A stretch of DNA of 64,000 bases from Coniella vitis (Eukaryota > Ascomycota > Sordariomycetes > Diaporthales > Schizoparmaceae), in the NCBI GenBank assembly GCA_011317545.1, contig WUJK01000004.1:2852001-2916000 (forward strand), given 5' to 3'. Shown one piece after another: positions 1 to 12,834 of this stretch (the first letter of the stretch is position 1; the number at the start of each line of letters is the position of its first letter). The notes beneath the pieces were generated by a model that had not been told where the DNA came from, did not search any database, and saw only the letters and a program-made list of their open reading frames with translations. Both the position numbers and the translations under genes were made by a program.

Positions 1-107
1 TGCATAGGCGCAGTCTCCTTTCCGACCTTTTACATTTTGGTGCCTCTCATCCTGCTTCTCACGTTTGACGAGACTCAAAAGTCGCCTCGAGTCAAAGACA
101 GCCTCTG
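1..107 (+). CDS. possible 3' end of a membrane-protein gene (5'-partial)
   Basis: The first 107 bases are open in one forward frame from the window edge to a TGA at 105-107. The peptide contains a strongly hydrophobic stretch (about 18 residues around FYILVPLILLLTF) followed by a short polar tail ending VKDSL. This is what the last transmembrane helix and cytosolic tail of a transporter would look like, and an MFS pump lies next door on the same strand. The piece is too short to assign a family, and chance openness over 35 codons is possible. Its stop lies 161 bases before the ATG of the next gene, so they are treated as separate. Confidence 0.3.
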
Positions 108-268
108 AATAAGTCTATCACGATCTCCAGGACTCGGTCATTGAGCAAAAACCCGGCCGTCACCGCTTCTCAGTTCCCCTGGGACATCACCGAAGACAAG
201 CTGAAAGAGAAATACGTCTGAAAATATTATTGTTACTTCGTACCAAGCCCCAGGGCTCCAGAAACTCC

Positions 269-2703
269 ATGATTCGATTACAGAGCCGTGAGGCATTGGG
301 CGATACACAATGGCCCATGGAACGACACGTGGATCCATTGCTGGCTTCTAACAAAGCAAAACAGACTACAGCAAGAGGAGAAGGCGATGTCGCCTCAACA
401 TGGGCTCGGTCTAATTTTCAACTTCAAGACACGATACCACTTGGATCTGCTTCCTCGGCGCCAGTCTCAAATCTTCATTCTCCGTCAAGCGTCCCGCAGC
501 CATTAGAGGAGCCTGAGTTCTGCCCAGCTCCATCCAATAGTGATCTCCTCGTTGGCTCGATAAACCAAAGAGACCCACACGCGATGGCAACACCGCTCAA
601 CGAAAGTTTCCACGCGACTAGCCCCGCGCCTCTGCCTGTGATAAGCGGTGTTCGTCTTGCCGTGGTTATCATCGTGTGCGTACGGACCTGCAAATGGATT
701 GGGAGTGTTCAGTTGGAGGCACAGTTTTGCTGACAGGTAATAGGATGCTCGGTGGGCTTCTATTCTCTGTTATGGATACGACCATCGTTTCAACAGCCCT
801 TGTCAGCATCGCAACTGATTTACAAGACTTCGGAAACATGTACTGGGTGGTCCTGGCATATATCCTATCCTACATAGGTGAGCAGCCTCTACATAGGACC
901 GTGAGCATGCGAGAATTAGGCTCACAAGATTACTATAGGCTGTGCCATAGGTTTTGCTAAGCTTGCTGACCATTTCGGCCGTCTTCCCATCTTTTTGTTG
1001 TCCTGGTTATTATTTGCAGCCTTTTCGCTCGGCTGTGGGTTCGCAACGACCATGTCTCAACTGTGAGTATTGCGGTCCGCTCAACTGGTTGAACCCGGGT
1101 CAGAGGCAATACTAATACGAGAACGTTTGTCGACAATTAGCATTATTTTTCGAGCATTGCAAGGAGTCGGTGGCTCTGGTCTCTACAGCCTATCGCAAAT
1201 TGCCCTTGCTGAGATTGCTCCCCATGGAAAGAACGCTCTGATTGGAATGGTCATTGGGATGACGCTGGCGGTTTCATTTGTTCTTGGCCCTTTGCTCGGC
1301 GGCGCGATTTCGGCAAGCAATTGGCGCTGGATCTTTTACATGAAGTAAGTACAATAGCAGCTACTCATGATTCCTGAAAGTATTCAAAGAACACGTCCCC
1401 CCCCCCCAAGAGGCGCAAATAACACTAACCATCAAAGTATTCCTGCCGGTTTCCTTTGCATGTTTGGCCTTTGCGTCCTGTGGCCACAAGGCTTTGGCAA
1501 GCCTCAACACCCATGGAGAGAGTTCTGGAGAATTGACTTTGTGGGAAATATTTTAATTCTCGCTGCATGCGTCTTAATGGTCTATAGTCTGCAACAGGCT
1601 GGGACGATGATATTCGCGTGGACCAGCGTTGAATTTGTTACAACATTCGCCGGCTCAGTCATATGCTGGGCTCTATTCTGGGGTTGGCAACTTGTACTTC
1701 GGCAGCTGCCCATTCAAGTTGAGCCGGTTTTCCCAGTTCGACTAGTATATCATCGAATCTACATGGCCGCAGTCATGTAAGTCCTATATCTTCTCATGGT
1801 TATCTGAACTCAAAAAGTCTGTCTGAAATTGACACCTAATTCTTTGATAGATCCATGTTTCTGTCTGGTTATTCTTATCTGGCGATTATCATCACCCTTC
1901 CGGAACGATTTCAGATTGTCAACGAGGACACGAGTTTGATGGCTGGAGTGCACCTACTGCCCATGCTTGGAGCAACGGCAGTAGGCTCAATTCTGGGAGG
2001 TACATTCTCCAAGAGGAGGAACAATACCTCGAGGACCCTGGTTGCAGCATCATGTTTCCAGATCATTGGATTGGGCTTATTGACAACCTTTGACTCGCCA
2101 TCCTCTCCACTGGGACCACAGTTTGGCTTTCAGTCTATTTTCGGGTTAGGAGTTGGTTTGACGTTCTCGTCTGCTACTATTCTCACCAAGATTCAAGCCG
2201 CGGGGAGGGATCACGCTGTGGCTCAAGGAGTGATGGCGCAGGTTCGGGTTCTGGGTGGCGCTGTGGGACTGGTGGTGTGCAATGTGATATACAATATTCA
2301 CATTGAGGCTGTCAAGGATAGCTTGAGTTCTTCTCAGCTCGACGCGCTACACCGCTCGCCGTTGGTCCTGATGGGGACTAGCGGACATACGGCCGAGGAT
2401 GTCAAGACCGTCTTTGCCATGTCTTTCCAAAGCATGGTCTGGGTTATGTTCTGGGTTGCAGTCGCTGGTTTCGTCGCTAGCGCCTGCACTTGGGAGAATA
2501 ATCCGACTCAGCTCGACGACGACGAGAAGGCTATTGTTGAAGGCCGATCCGCAAGTTCCTGTCACAAACAAAGTGGCAGTCGAGGTGGCAGCGATACAGA
2601 ACTCGACGAGTTGGCTGTCAGTATAGGTGCCAGTGGGATGCCGGGGTTTGCTCAAGAACAACGCGGCGCACCTTCGCCTCATGGGAATCCAGTCGTTGTC
2701 TAA
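269..2703 (+). CDS. MFS multidrug efflux transporter (DHA type), six exons
   Basis: Predicted proton-driven drug or metabolite exporter of the plasma membrane. Exons by eye: 269-675, 744-877, 939-1062, 1141-1344, 1438-1776, 1851-2703, giving 2061 nt and 686 aa in frame. Introns are 61-93 bp with GT..AG ends. After a hydrophilic N-terminal tail of about 125 residues come TM1 with the family signature (SVMDTTIVSTAL), motif A (LADHFGRLP, about residues 189-197), the ALQGVGGSGLYS segment, and motif C with the following WRWIFY (GPLLGGAI...). The C-terminal half is one long exon with further helices and a polar tail. ATG 269 is the first in-frame methionine after the upstream stop. The long N-terminal tail and motif C fit the 14-helix DHA group, but I did not count helices rigorously. 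Substrate is unknown; no biosynthetic genes lie beside it in this window. Confidence 0.88.
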
Positions 2704-3340
2704 CGGGCGGTCAGAAATTTCTTTGAGCAGCTTATTTTGTGGCACGACTTGTGGTTTCTGTTATGGCAAAGGCGGCAATGTGGGTTTTTGTGACTATTTG
2801 GTTAGCCTTGACGACGCCAGTGTTTGGCGACGATGAAACGTCTTGTTTGTTTTGTGTATGATGATGAACAATTACAGAAAGTCTTTACTATGTGTTGTGA
2901 GAGCGAGCAAAACCATGTCACTGTACCAAAAAGTATAGGGTGATTCTTGTCGTGTATGAAAAACAAGCCGTTTCACTTCCGAGACTTCGGCTAAAATGAC
3001 CTGTTTTGAATTTGTATGTTTAATCGGGATGCGTATACTAGCACCAACGGAAGCATAAACATATTCCTGTGTGTATAAACTCAGAGGTTACGAGAAGCAT
3101 GTAAGTCTTTATATCATGTTGTTTCCTTATCAATAACGATATCATATATCAACCAATGGCTCATTTCGTAAACCGCCCTCTGCAGAGAGAACTCGTCTAT
3201 TCGAGCAATGCAAATTGTGTTTCGAAGATGGCGCAGGGTATTGCTTAACCCATGCGAAACATTTGAGTAATTCTCGTTGATATAATAGAATTGTCTTGCT
3301 CAAGATGATTGATTATCTCTCCTTTTGCATCATCTATTTA

Positions 3341-3377
<37 letters not shown>

Positions 3378-4246
3378 CACAACTTTCGCCCCTATTCATC
3401 ACAATCCCATGAGAGAGACACAGCTTCAATGATCCGCTCTGCTATGTGCCGGCACCCCCCTCCAACCAGCAAGGGCAGGTTCTCCCCATACGTACAAGTC
3501 TGCCCTCTTCAGTCTTGTTTTTATGTCGTCTGAATCAAATCCTTTCTTGCGTGCTTCCTCTCCCATTATGTTCGTCGCTGCTTCGTTTTGTCTCAGACCT
3601 TACAGTCTATATGCACATCCACCGCTTTTGTCCCTTGATTGACTGGAGCAAGGGGGGAAAAAACAGGAAAAAAAAAAAAAAAGCGAAAGGAGGCTTGCGG
3701 TACACCCGCAAAAAGCAGTGCAACACAATTTCAGAAACGGTCCAAAATTCCTAACCAAAACGGCATAATAGTTGTACAGGGGTGTTGATCGTGGTATAAT
3801 CTTAAAAAGAAGAAGAAGAAAAGCAGGCTGACCATGAATGCAGCAAAAAGAGGAGAAAGCAAAGCCAAAGGCCGAAGAACTCGCAAAAGCGCAGGAAAAG
3901 TATGGTCAAACACTTTCTCCCAGAAACGAAAATCAAAAGTGCTGGCTTTCGAGGGGTTGTAAATGTACAGTCTCCTTCTCCGCCAGTGAGAATTAAGTTT
4001 TAGAAAAAAAAAAGAGTATCCGAATATGGATAGGTAACAAGATTCAGGGAGAATATCAAATCGCTCGTTTGTTGATGTGATGTGGGTGTGGTTTTTTAAC
4101 ATCCTCATTTTGCGCAATGTTACGCCCGGCAGGAGTGACTTTTGGGTAAACGGGGAAAGTAATGCCCCTCGAATGCGCATCGACATGGAAGTCATGGTGT
4201 TTGCGTACGTATTTGGATATCCTCGGCTGATACACTGATCGTGATT
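2704..4246. other. spacer between convergent genes; no gene seen
   Basis: This holds the 3' flanks of the MFS gene (+) and the EGF-like protein gene (-). It contains a CT microsatellite, short A-runs near 3660-3680 and 4003-4013, and A/T-rich stretches. Open frames here (for example 3731-4195 on the minus strand) are low-complexity and have no recognisable domain. Confidence 0.6.
3344..3372. repeat. (CT)n microsatellite
   Basis: About 14 uninterrupted CT dinucleotides in the spacer downstream of the MFS gene. Confidence 0.95.
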
Positions 4247-7056
4247 TCACAGACTTGGTACTGGTTTGTCAAGGCCACGTTTTGCCGCTGTTGAAGCCAC
4301 AAGCTTGCCTACTAATCCTGCGCCCACGTCGACATGGAAGTTTACCAGGTCGATCGAGTTGGAGCCCGACAGCGAAATATTCTTAGCCGCGGTGATCGTT
4401 TGCTCATTGGATACCAAAAAGTTCTCGATAGCAGATTGGGCGATCGTGGCATTGCTCAGTGTCTCTTGCTGCAAGACGTAAAGCACGCCAACCCTTGCAA
4501 AGTCAAGAACTTCCTGTGTCACGGTGAAAGCTGATGTTGATGTCGCAGTTGCAGCCGTCGAAGTGGAGGTCGCGGTGGTGGAAGACGATGAGCTTGTCGT
4601 TGCTGAAGGCGACCAGTCGGTTGTCAAAGTCTTGGTGATTGTGACAGTCGTGGTTGGCGGGATGGATGTGGTTCCGCTTTGCACGGTGAGCGTGGTAGTA
4701 GTTGACGGCCCGGCCATGACGGTAACAGTAGCAACATCCAGCTTCTCGACGACGTCTATGACTGAATCCAAGGTGCTCGCTGTCACGGTATCGGTAGCCG
4801 CGCCCACGCGCGAGTCCTCGCCGTCAAAGGTCACCAGGGCGTTTTGGGACGAACAGCTTAGGTTGTTAGCATTGAGTTTGGAGAGGATGGTTGTTTCGGA
4901 CAAAGACACGGAGAAATTACTCGAAGCCTGAGTTAGCAGGCGAGGGATGGCGTCCCCAACCGTAACATTGCTGAGAGTAGCATCACCAGTTACCGTGATG
5001 CTAGTACAGCCGGCCGTGTCAGATGTCGAACAGTCAAAGCCGGTAAAGCCGTTCGCACAGATGCATGAGCAGATGCCGCTCACGACAACATTTGTGCCCC
5101 CGTTCTCGCAAGTAAGGGAAGTTTGGCATTGCTGCTCAGCCGCTGCTGTTGTGCTCGCCGAGGTGGTGTTCGTCTTGCGAATGACAAAGAATTCAATCGG
5201 AATGACGATTGCGGCTGCAATGAGTACAACAAGTACTATAGCAATTAGGACGAATCCCCACAAAGGTAGGCCACAGCAACGGCGACGGCCTTGCTTTGGG
5301 AAGTCGGGCGCAGAGCCGTTGGGCGGAGCCCCTTCATTGTTGAAGCGACGATCTGCAGGAGGCAGGGGCCATGACATGATCGAGTCACGAATGCTTTGTC
5401 GCATATCGTTGCGACTCTGGGCTTGTGCGGGTGGTGGAAACGCTGCAAGCATATCTGAGAGACCAGACCGATGTTTGTCGTAATAGTATTCTGCAATTGC
5501 CAAAAGTCAGTCACCCAAACGCGTCTCTCTTAAACACCGTGAGAATTGTGCTTACCACCCTCCTTTCCGACACTGAACGTCCTAGCAGGAAGCATCATGT
5601 CTACGGGATAGTCGTCCATGTCAAACCGACTTGCTGGTCTGTTGCCCCGATCTAAGCTTGCGGCCAACCTTGTTGCTCGCCTGATGAGATCCGGAAGACT
5701 CGTCAGACTGCCTCTTTGTTCTGCTTCCCTTACTGCATCCATGTTGAGTCTTGGCGGCCGTCTCAGCGCAGACAGGCGTGAAAAGCCGCGAGGAGTCTGG
5801 GCATTGGCCATGGACGACATCCTCCGAGAAGCTCTTGGGTCCACCGCAGATGCCGCATCATAGGCATTGAGGATTGCATCGGCAGTAAGAGCGGAACCGA
5901 CAGGAGGCGTTCCCGCCGAGCGAGCAGATGGCACCGTTCCCGTGGACGATTCAGGCGTCGGCTCGAGAAGCACGGTGCCATCCGCAAAAGGGTTTCGTTG
6001 TATTGGCGATGCGCCTGGTCGAGGAGAAATGCCTTCTGCATCGAGATTCCTGGAGGCTGTTGTCACGAGATTGGCGCGTCCTCTCCGACCAATACTCGCG
6101 CTTCTCACGAGCCTGCTTTCGTCGCCATCGTCATCGGGCACCGAGCGCACAGACATGCCCTCGGAAGGGCTTGGGCTTCTCTCCTCGATTATAACATGGT
6201 CGAGGTACTCCTCTGGGTCCCTGGGGCTACTCATGGGCGAAGGCGTGCCCCAGCTGTCAGGCATGGCTGCGCTCGAGGCATAGGAGGCATGCGATCTCGA
6301 CCGCGGGCTCTCTTCGGGAATTGGCGACACATAGGACAGGTGTGAGTAGAAGGACGAGGCTCCGCGTCTAGCGGAGGGAGGCGGGCCCAAATTGACGCTT
6401 TTACGCGGTGCCAGACCGTTGGCTGCCATGGGAAGCTGTATTGGCATAGGAAAGTCCGGTATGGACGCTACGGATGAGTAGGTCGACGGCCGTGAGAAGG
6501 TCGAGGGAGTCTCTGGGACCGAAGACGCGAGTCTTGCAGAGTCTGTGTCGGTGGCAGGTTTGTATTGGAAGGAAGGCGTCGGATCCTGGAGCTTCGAGGC
6601 GTCGAGAATCGACGGGACCTGGCTGGGCCGTGGTGGCCTCGTTGGTGGTTGCGAACCGGCTGGTGGCCGGTAGGCCTGGGTATTTGGAGGAAACGTGGGG
6701 GTGGCCAGGGGACCAGTTAGGGGCCATTGTGGGACTGGGGCAGGCCTAGAGATTGGCAGCGCAATTTGGCCGTCCTTATCTTGGAAGCCGGGGGGGGCCT
6801 GTGGCCTCTGCGATCTCGGTTGGCTAGTCTCGCTAGTCTGGCTACCATCTGGCGATCCGGGCGGAGGCCGAGCCCTGGGAGGAATGTCTGGCGTGCTTGG
6901 GGAAGCAGCGCTGTCATTGTTCAGTGCCGCTTGCCGGCGACGAAAGGTCTCGTAGTCTTCCCGGGGCAAGCCAGCCTCTGCTCGCTCTCTGGCCCTCTTG
7001 ATGATGTCCGATGTCGACGGTCGGTCCATGGTATTCCCATATTGAGGCCGACTCAT
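4247..7056 (-). CDS. single-pass membrane protein with EGF-like module and long proline/serine-rich cytosolic domain
   Basis: Two exons, 7056-5556 and 5490-4247, joined by a 65-bp GTAAGC..GCAG intron; 2745 nt, 914 aa in frame. Residues 1 to about 575 are hydrophilic and disordered-looking: an amphipathic start (IIKRARERAEAG), then Pro/Ser/Arg-rich sequence. A basic CC-containing motif precedes one strong transmembrane helix at about residues 577-604. Just after it, about residues 612-645 are Cys-rich with the EGF pattern (CENGG...CSC.C..GF.G.DC). The remaining 270 residues are Ser/Thr/Val-rich, suggesting an O-glycosylated outer domain. There is no N-terminal signal peptide, so N-in, C-out topology is inferred. 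I recognise the architecture from filamentous fungi but not a named protein. A role in wall sensing or adhesion is only a guess. ATG 7056 opens the frame and is followed by a second methionine at codon 10. Confidence 0.85.
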
Positions 7057-8132
7057 GAGGCGTCACGTGCCAGGATACAAGGTAGACAAGGAAAGAACGA
7101 AATGACGGTCGCGTAGTCGGTCGACGTTGCTATCAAGGGTTGTTCTGAGCCAGCAAGTCCCTTTCGTTATTCCCTATCCCACAGCACAATTGTTTCAGGT
7201 GGAGTCGTTTGCGTGATGGCATGCGCAGAGAGATCGCGTGGAACCGAGAGTGGAACGACCGACTGAACTGGAGCGGCTAAGTGGCTACGATAGGTCGAAG
7301 GCGCGGCGGAACCACAGACGTGATGAAATGCTCTTTTTAGCGAATCGAATCTCTCTCTGTAGTCTGGTGTAGCGCTTTCCTTTTGGGCGGGTGGTCTGTG
7401 GTTCGACGCCAAATCACAGGACTGAAAGAGCAGTGGTGCGGTTGAAGCTGCTAGTGGTGAGCCGGCTAATTAACGAGTTGCGCAGGCGCAGTGGGCCAGG
7501 GCCAAATTGCCTGAGCGGTCACTGGCAAATGACGGCTTGAAAGAGACGGATGATAATTTCGTTGGAGTGGCGAAGCGGAAGCGAACAAGTATAACAGGCG
7601 AGGAATCCCACGCAGGACGAAACGGAGAGTTGCAAAATGTCTTGGAGGCGGGCCGGTCCACCAGAGGTTGTCTCTCTGTAAAAGAAAGGATTCACTTCAG
7701 TCAGTGTCAGTGCCTGGTGCAACAGTGCTTTTTGTTCGTGCGGTGCATGCAAGTGTCGCAGGATTTGGCAGAGGTGGAGACGAGTCGACTCAAGACTGCG
7801 TGTCCGAAATGGCCAACAAGAAGAAAAAAAGACCACAACAACGCAGAAGCGGTGCGCGAGCAAGGCTAAAACACAATGCACGTGCGACAGATTGAGACAC
7901 GCCAAAGTTCAAACAAAACAGATTCGATCTGAAAGACTCGGCCTGGTTATAGGAAAGGCAGCAGAGGAGCAGTGTGCCAGCAAGTCGGGCGGGAAGGCCG
8001 CATACACGGCGACCACGCCGCTAAACAGAGCGGGCAAAAGACGGGCAGCAGCGGGGAACTGCAAGCTCGATATCGTAGTCGAATGGGCAAAGTACTGGAT
8101 GGTTATCATCAACGTACAATTGGTGTTGCTAG

Positions 8133-8157
8133 CTGGCTGGCTGGCTGGCTGGCTGGC
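8133..8157. repeat. (CTGG)n tetranucleotide array
   Basis: Six perfect CTGG/GGCT units in the spacer upstream of the EGF-like gene. Confidence 0.9.
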
Positions 8158-11100
8158 AGCAACCGGTAAGTCGGAGAGAATTCGCCAGAGGGCACCAAGT
8201 ACGGTGGATACGCAGCGAGTCCAGTCGATCAGGAAAGACCGTAAGCAGAAGAGCAACAGGAAAGTGGACTCGAATTGCGGCTTGGAAGAGCGATGTCAGG
8301 CTGCGTCGAAGCTGGCGATGGACTCGGCCCGTCGCATCGGCGCGATGGAGAGAGGGAAACTGGATCGTGGAAATGCGGCCAGGCGCTGCGCAGCAACAAA
8401 GACGTTCGTTCAGAGGGGAGACGAGCACGCAAAGCAGAACTGCGCAGCAAAGGAGTGTAATCGCAGCCATCGTGCGGCGGCGGGGAAGCCAGAGGCAGAG
8501 CAGTGCGGCCAAGCGAGGACAGAACAGAATACGACACAAGGCGATGGTGTGCAAGGCTTCTGCAGCGTTTCAGACCTGCGGGACGGGCAAAGGGGGCGGA
8601 CCTCACTCTGCCCAGGTACCCAGGTACCATGGCGTTGACGGGGACCAGGGTGCCGCTCGTGTCTCCATGGCGGCAGGGGTCGTGCTGCCATATGCAGGTA
8701 CTGCGATCCACTAAAAGTGCCTGGATACTCCATATAGTATACATAGTATAGGTACTCAGGCCCATGGGTGGGTTCTCAGGAACGCGATCATTACGGTGCT
8801 CCTACTGCTTGTAGACACCTTTTCCTGGGGGATGCCAGCGTGCACCCTCGCATCATTCTGTTGCTGCAGACTGGCGGACCTCGAGTGTGCTGCCATTGGG
8901 GAGTTGGTGAGTGTCGCCGAGACGACCTTTTATTTTTCTTCACCGCAACTCTTGCAGTAACGGCGGGCAGCGGGCTGGGGAAGGTACACAAGTACTTCCT
9001 TACTATGACAGTACCTGGCTTTCGGCTGCAGCGCGCCTTCCCAATGCTGCGCCAGTGCACCCTACCATAGAACAGCATACCTAGGTAGCATGTACTTCTA
9101 CTGTGGTGTGCACTGCGTATCGTAGCATGTACTGTGTACTCTGCGGGTGCTTGCGAATCCTTCATCCGGTTCGTGCGGCAGGAACTGCGATGTAACAAGC
9201 AATGGGTTGAAGCAGGCGTTACGTACCTGCTTTCTTTCTACCCCTTTGTCGATGATGTTAGCATGGTTTGGCTTCTTTTCTCCGCTTCTCCCACAAAATC
9301 CCGCGACAGGGCAGTCACAGCATTCGAGAACATCAACACGTTCGTTTACCAGCCGGCAGCATGTGCATGTTTCTACTATGTAGCTGCGCAAGAGCATCGG
9401 GTGGCGCCATGCACGTCAGACGGCCCCTGAGCAAAGAAGTTGCTTCCTGCGCACCACCATCGACCGCGCCAATACCGACACCACTGCCACCACCACCACC
9501 TCAACGATCCCAGAGGAGCCGTGGCAGGACAGATGGCTTACGCAGAAGAGCCACAAGCCATTCCCACCGCCAACCCACGTGTGTCCGCCGTTGTTGACTG
9601 CAGCCACAGCCACGCGCCACGACGACGGCGAGAGCGAGGATGAGCACGATGAGGGCTGGCATCCCTTGCCGTTTGCCGTTGGCGAGGCTGGCCCTGGCGT
9701 GCTCTGGCGCATGCGACTGTCGGGCCAACGAGCGACAAAACACCACGAAACAGTCTGAGAGGACAACAACAGGGACCCACGCCCAGAGACCAGAGGGCGG
9801 AACAGGTGACTCGACGACCTCTTCTGAACAAGCGCATTTGTTGGCTTAAATTCGGGCCCCAGAACCGAAGTGGGCCCGTTGACAACTTTAGCCGTCTTCA
9901 TATAGACTACGCCGGGCTGCAGAGTGCGTCAACAGCCAGAAATCCTGACTCCCACCACTATACTATGTACAGTACCGCGACAGCCCCGTCGCCGACCCTG
10001 CTCGCTGGGTGCAAATTCCTCGCGACAGCCCGGATCATGACAAGTTTTATTTAGAAACCCCACATCGCCGTCGCCCCGCCGCATGCAAGTGCCAAACTCG
10101 GCTGCTTTCTTTGCTCCCATGCTAGTACTGTTTCCCCTAGCCGAGCAATTCACGCCAGCTCATGCTTCGGGCGCGCTATCTCGGTCATTGGCATGTTGGC
10201 TTGGCTGGCAGCGATAGACTCAAAGTGCCAAGACACTTCTGCCCTCAATTGTCCCCTCCGTCAGGCCTCGCTCAATCTCCTGGCGTTCAACATGGACTCA
10301 CGATCATCCCTGCTACCTTCATTTTTCTTCCATCAAACGGCTGCTCGTCTTGACCAACTTTCGTCTCACCCAGGACTTGCTCACATGCTGTTCCGTGTTT
10401 CATATTGACAGTGTCTCATTTCGATACTTTCCGGCTGGCGACGGAAAGGTAGCAAGAGAAAGAGAGATCTTCATGCGCCGTTCTTTGTCAGCGTTCCACT
10501 CCCTCTCATCTCCTTGGTGCTGCGTTAAGATTGGCAGAGGTCTCGTTTATGTATGATGACGCCGCCCTCATCACACACATGGCTCACCAACGAATAATTG
10601 CTGCAACAGCGCTGCCTCTTGAGGTTTTGGTTGAACTCGTTTTGGATCGTACGAGCTGACTGCTAGTGCTCGTAGTAGCAATGCTGGACGCTGCTATGAC
10701 TGGTTGTGCTATTGAGTCTTGGTACTCAAGCGGTGGTACTGTGGCTGGCGCCACCGCCGCCACAGCGTTCTGTTCGCCCCCAAGGGGTTCGTTGCGCTGC
10801 GTGCTTTTGAAATAGCACAGCTGCGGCTGCGGTGGGTTTGACTGCTTGTCACACTGCTGCTAGGATGTTTGAGAACTTTTTTTCCCCTTGTTGTTAAAGT
10901 GGCGTCTGGTTGTATTTGCCTGTTTGCTCGTATCCAGCATTCTGTGTCCCCATTTCCTTTCTGGTCCCGCAGTGGCGAGAGGAAGAGTATACGTAGCAAT
11001 AGCCTGCTGCAATGCCAGGTCACGAGGCAGTGTCAGAAAGGGAGTCTGTTTCCGAACTGAGAAGCACGACATTGTCGGTCTGAATAGTAGACTCGGAGAA

Positions 11101-12602
11101 TGTATTTGTATTTGACTTGTCTGTCATTGACCATCTGACCGACGCCGTCACAAAACTCTTCTTTCGGCAATATTTGAGTATATATGCACAGATGCTGTAG
11201 CCGCAGGCATATGTTGCAGATGGAAAAGTTCATTTCGTTTTCTTCTTCTTTGTCCTCCTGGTTTGACAAGACTTGCAAATGTAGATTGCATTGTAAGTAT
11301 GGTTGTAAATGAGGGCAGTGATTTACCGCATGGATATCAACTCTTATTGATCCTCTCCCAACGGTGATGCTGATGTTTTGAGTATGGGCTTGAGCTCCAA
11401 AGAGCTGGCAATGATTGCGTTCGAAACTCGAAAGGCAGCGAGTTGCAACCTCAGCCCTCAGATACAAGATCTTTCTTGTAGAAGTTAGTCATATAGCTCG
11501 GCGGTACATAGAAAATGGTCTGTATCCAGTCAATCGATCCAATACTATCATTCATTCTTCAACCTTGGCCTTGCAAAGAATTTACATGTATTCTCAACCA
11601 GCAACAAGATGCTTTATTCCATGCGCAATTCACAAGCATAGGTAGTAAACAAGGGATAGAGCGGGTTTGGACTGGTCTTGATGTACTGCTCACTGTTTCT
11701 GGCGAGAGGGCGAGTTCTATTCATTATTACTATATTGTTTACACGGTCTGGTAAAAGCTCTGCTTAGAAAGGAACTTCTTGCCATGGACCATCAGCCTTG
11801 ACTACCCTGTAGGATAAGGACAAGGTTGAGTCTCACGATACTCATTCTGTCACAACACGGGATAGTTATAACTCGTTTAATGGTCCAACAGGAAGAAAGT
11901 CAAGAACATATTCTCTCTGCGCCGGTCTCATCATAGCTCTCTCCACCAGCTATCTTCTTTCGATGGTGGGTCCTAATTCATCGTGGATGACGTTTCAGCC
12001 AGCGGAGCGCTCTTGGGTCCGACCCAACCATATTATGCTTATTGCTTCAAACTCATATAATCATGGACCCATCCATAGATAGCTCTTTTTTCCCCCGGAT
12101 GTTTACCAAAAAAAAGGAAGAAAAAAAGTATCTCTTTCTGTACAGAAGTAAATAGTGCCAGAGATTATCGAAGGATCAGTACTTATTCACTTACTTCTCT
12201 ATTCCCTTTTTCTTTCTCTTTTTGTTTTAGCTCTCCGCTGGTACTCTCTCTACACAAGGCCAGTCAGTGAGTTCGTAACAACAGGCTCACCGTCTGAAGA
12301 GGGGTCATCACAAAATCGCAGTGAGCCAACTAGGCCAGTCTACACAAGTCGTCAATCCCAAGATAATTCACATTTCTGCCTTGACATACAAACCCAGCCA
12401 GACTACTCGGCGTACAATATTCCTCTCTCTCTCTCTCTTTCTTCTTCGTCTCTTTTTTCCCTTTTTTTAAGGTATCTATTTTTGTTTTTATTTTGCCAAA
12501 CCGACCATGCTCAAGTATTGATATCGTTGAAGAACTCCCTTGCTCTGAACATCCCAAATATCCCAGATCATGCCGCCATGTGAATTTGCTAGCTTATATG
12601 CC

Positions 12603-12629
12603 AAAAAAAAAAAAAAAAAAAAAAAAAAA
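12603..12629. repeat. poly-A tract (27 A)
   Basis: An uninterrupted A-run in the 3' flank of the minus-strand gene at 12835; a second A-run lies at about 12719-12734. Confidence 0.95.
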
Positions 12630-12834
12630 CGTCGATACAGAATCGTATACTTCATCGATCAATATCAACCATCACTCATAGACATAACACCCTATCGGGA
12701 GCGGGAAAACAAAAAGGGAAAAAAAAAAAAAAAAGAAGAACAACCTGCTTTTCCTTGCTTTTCCATCACGCAAACAAAGGAAAGGTAGATGAGTAGGTAG
12801 GAAAAAGAACAACCGCCAAAGGGAAAAAAAAGGT

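Larger units (their letters stand above)
7057..12834. other. 5.8 kb spacer with no convincing gene
   Basis: The spacer lies between two minus-strand genes, so it holds the promoter of the EGF-like gene (7057 upward) and the 3' flank of the gene at 12835. Several open frames of 70-250 codons occur (for example 7892-8638 + and 8229-8765 -), but they overlap on opposite strands, lack domains and often begin with non-ATG codons. Contents seen: a CTGG tetranucleotide array, GGTACC-rich words near 8613-8633, TACTATGTA-type 9-mers at 8740 and 9961, CT tracts near 12423-12440, and poly-A runs at 12603 and 12719. A long non-coding transcript or very long leader cannot be excluded. Confidence 0.55.

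Noticed and set aside
7892..8638. Plus-strand open frame of 248 codons
   Set aside because: It crosses the CTGG array, has several competing frames on both strands and no recognisable motif.
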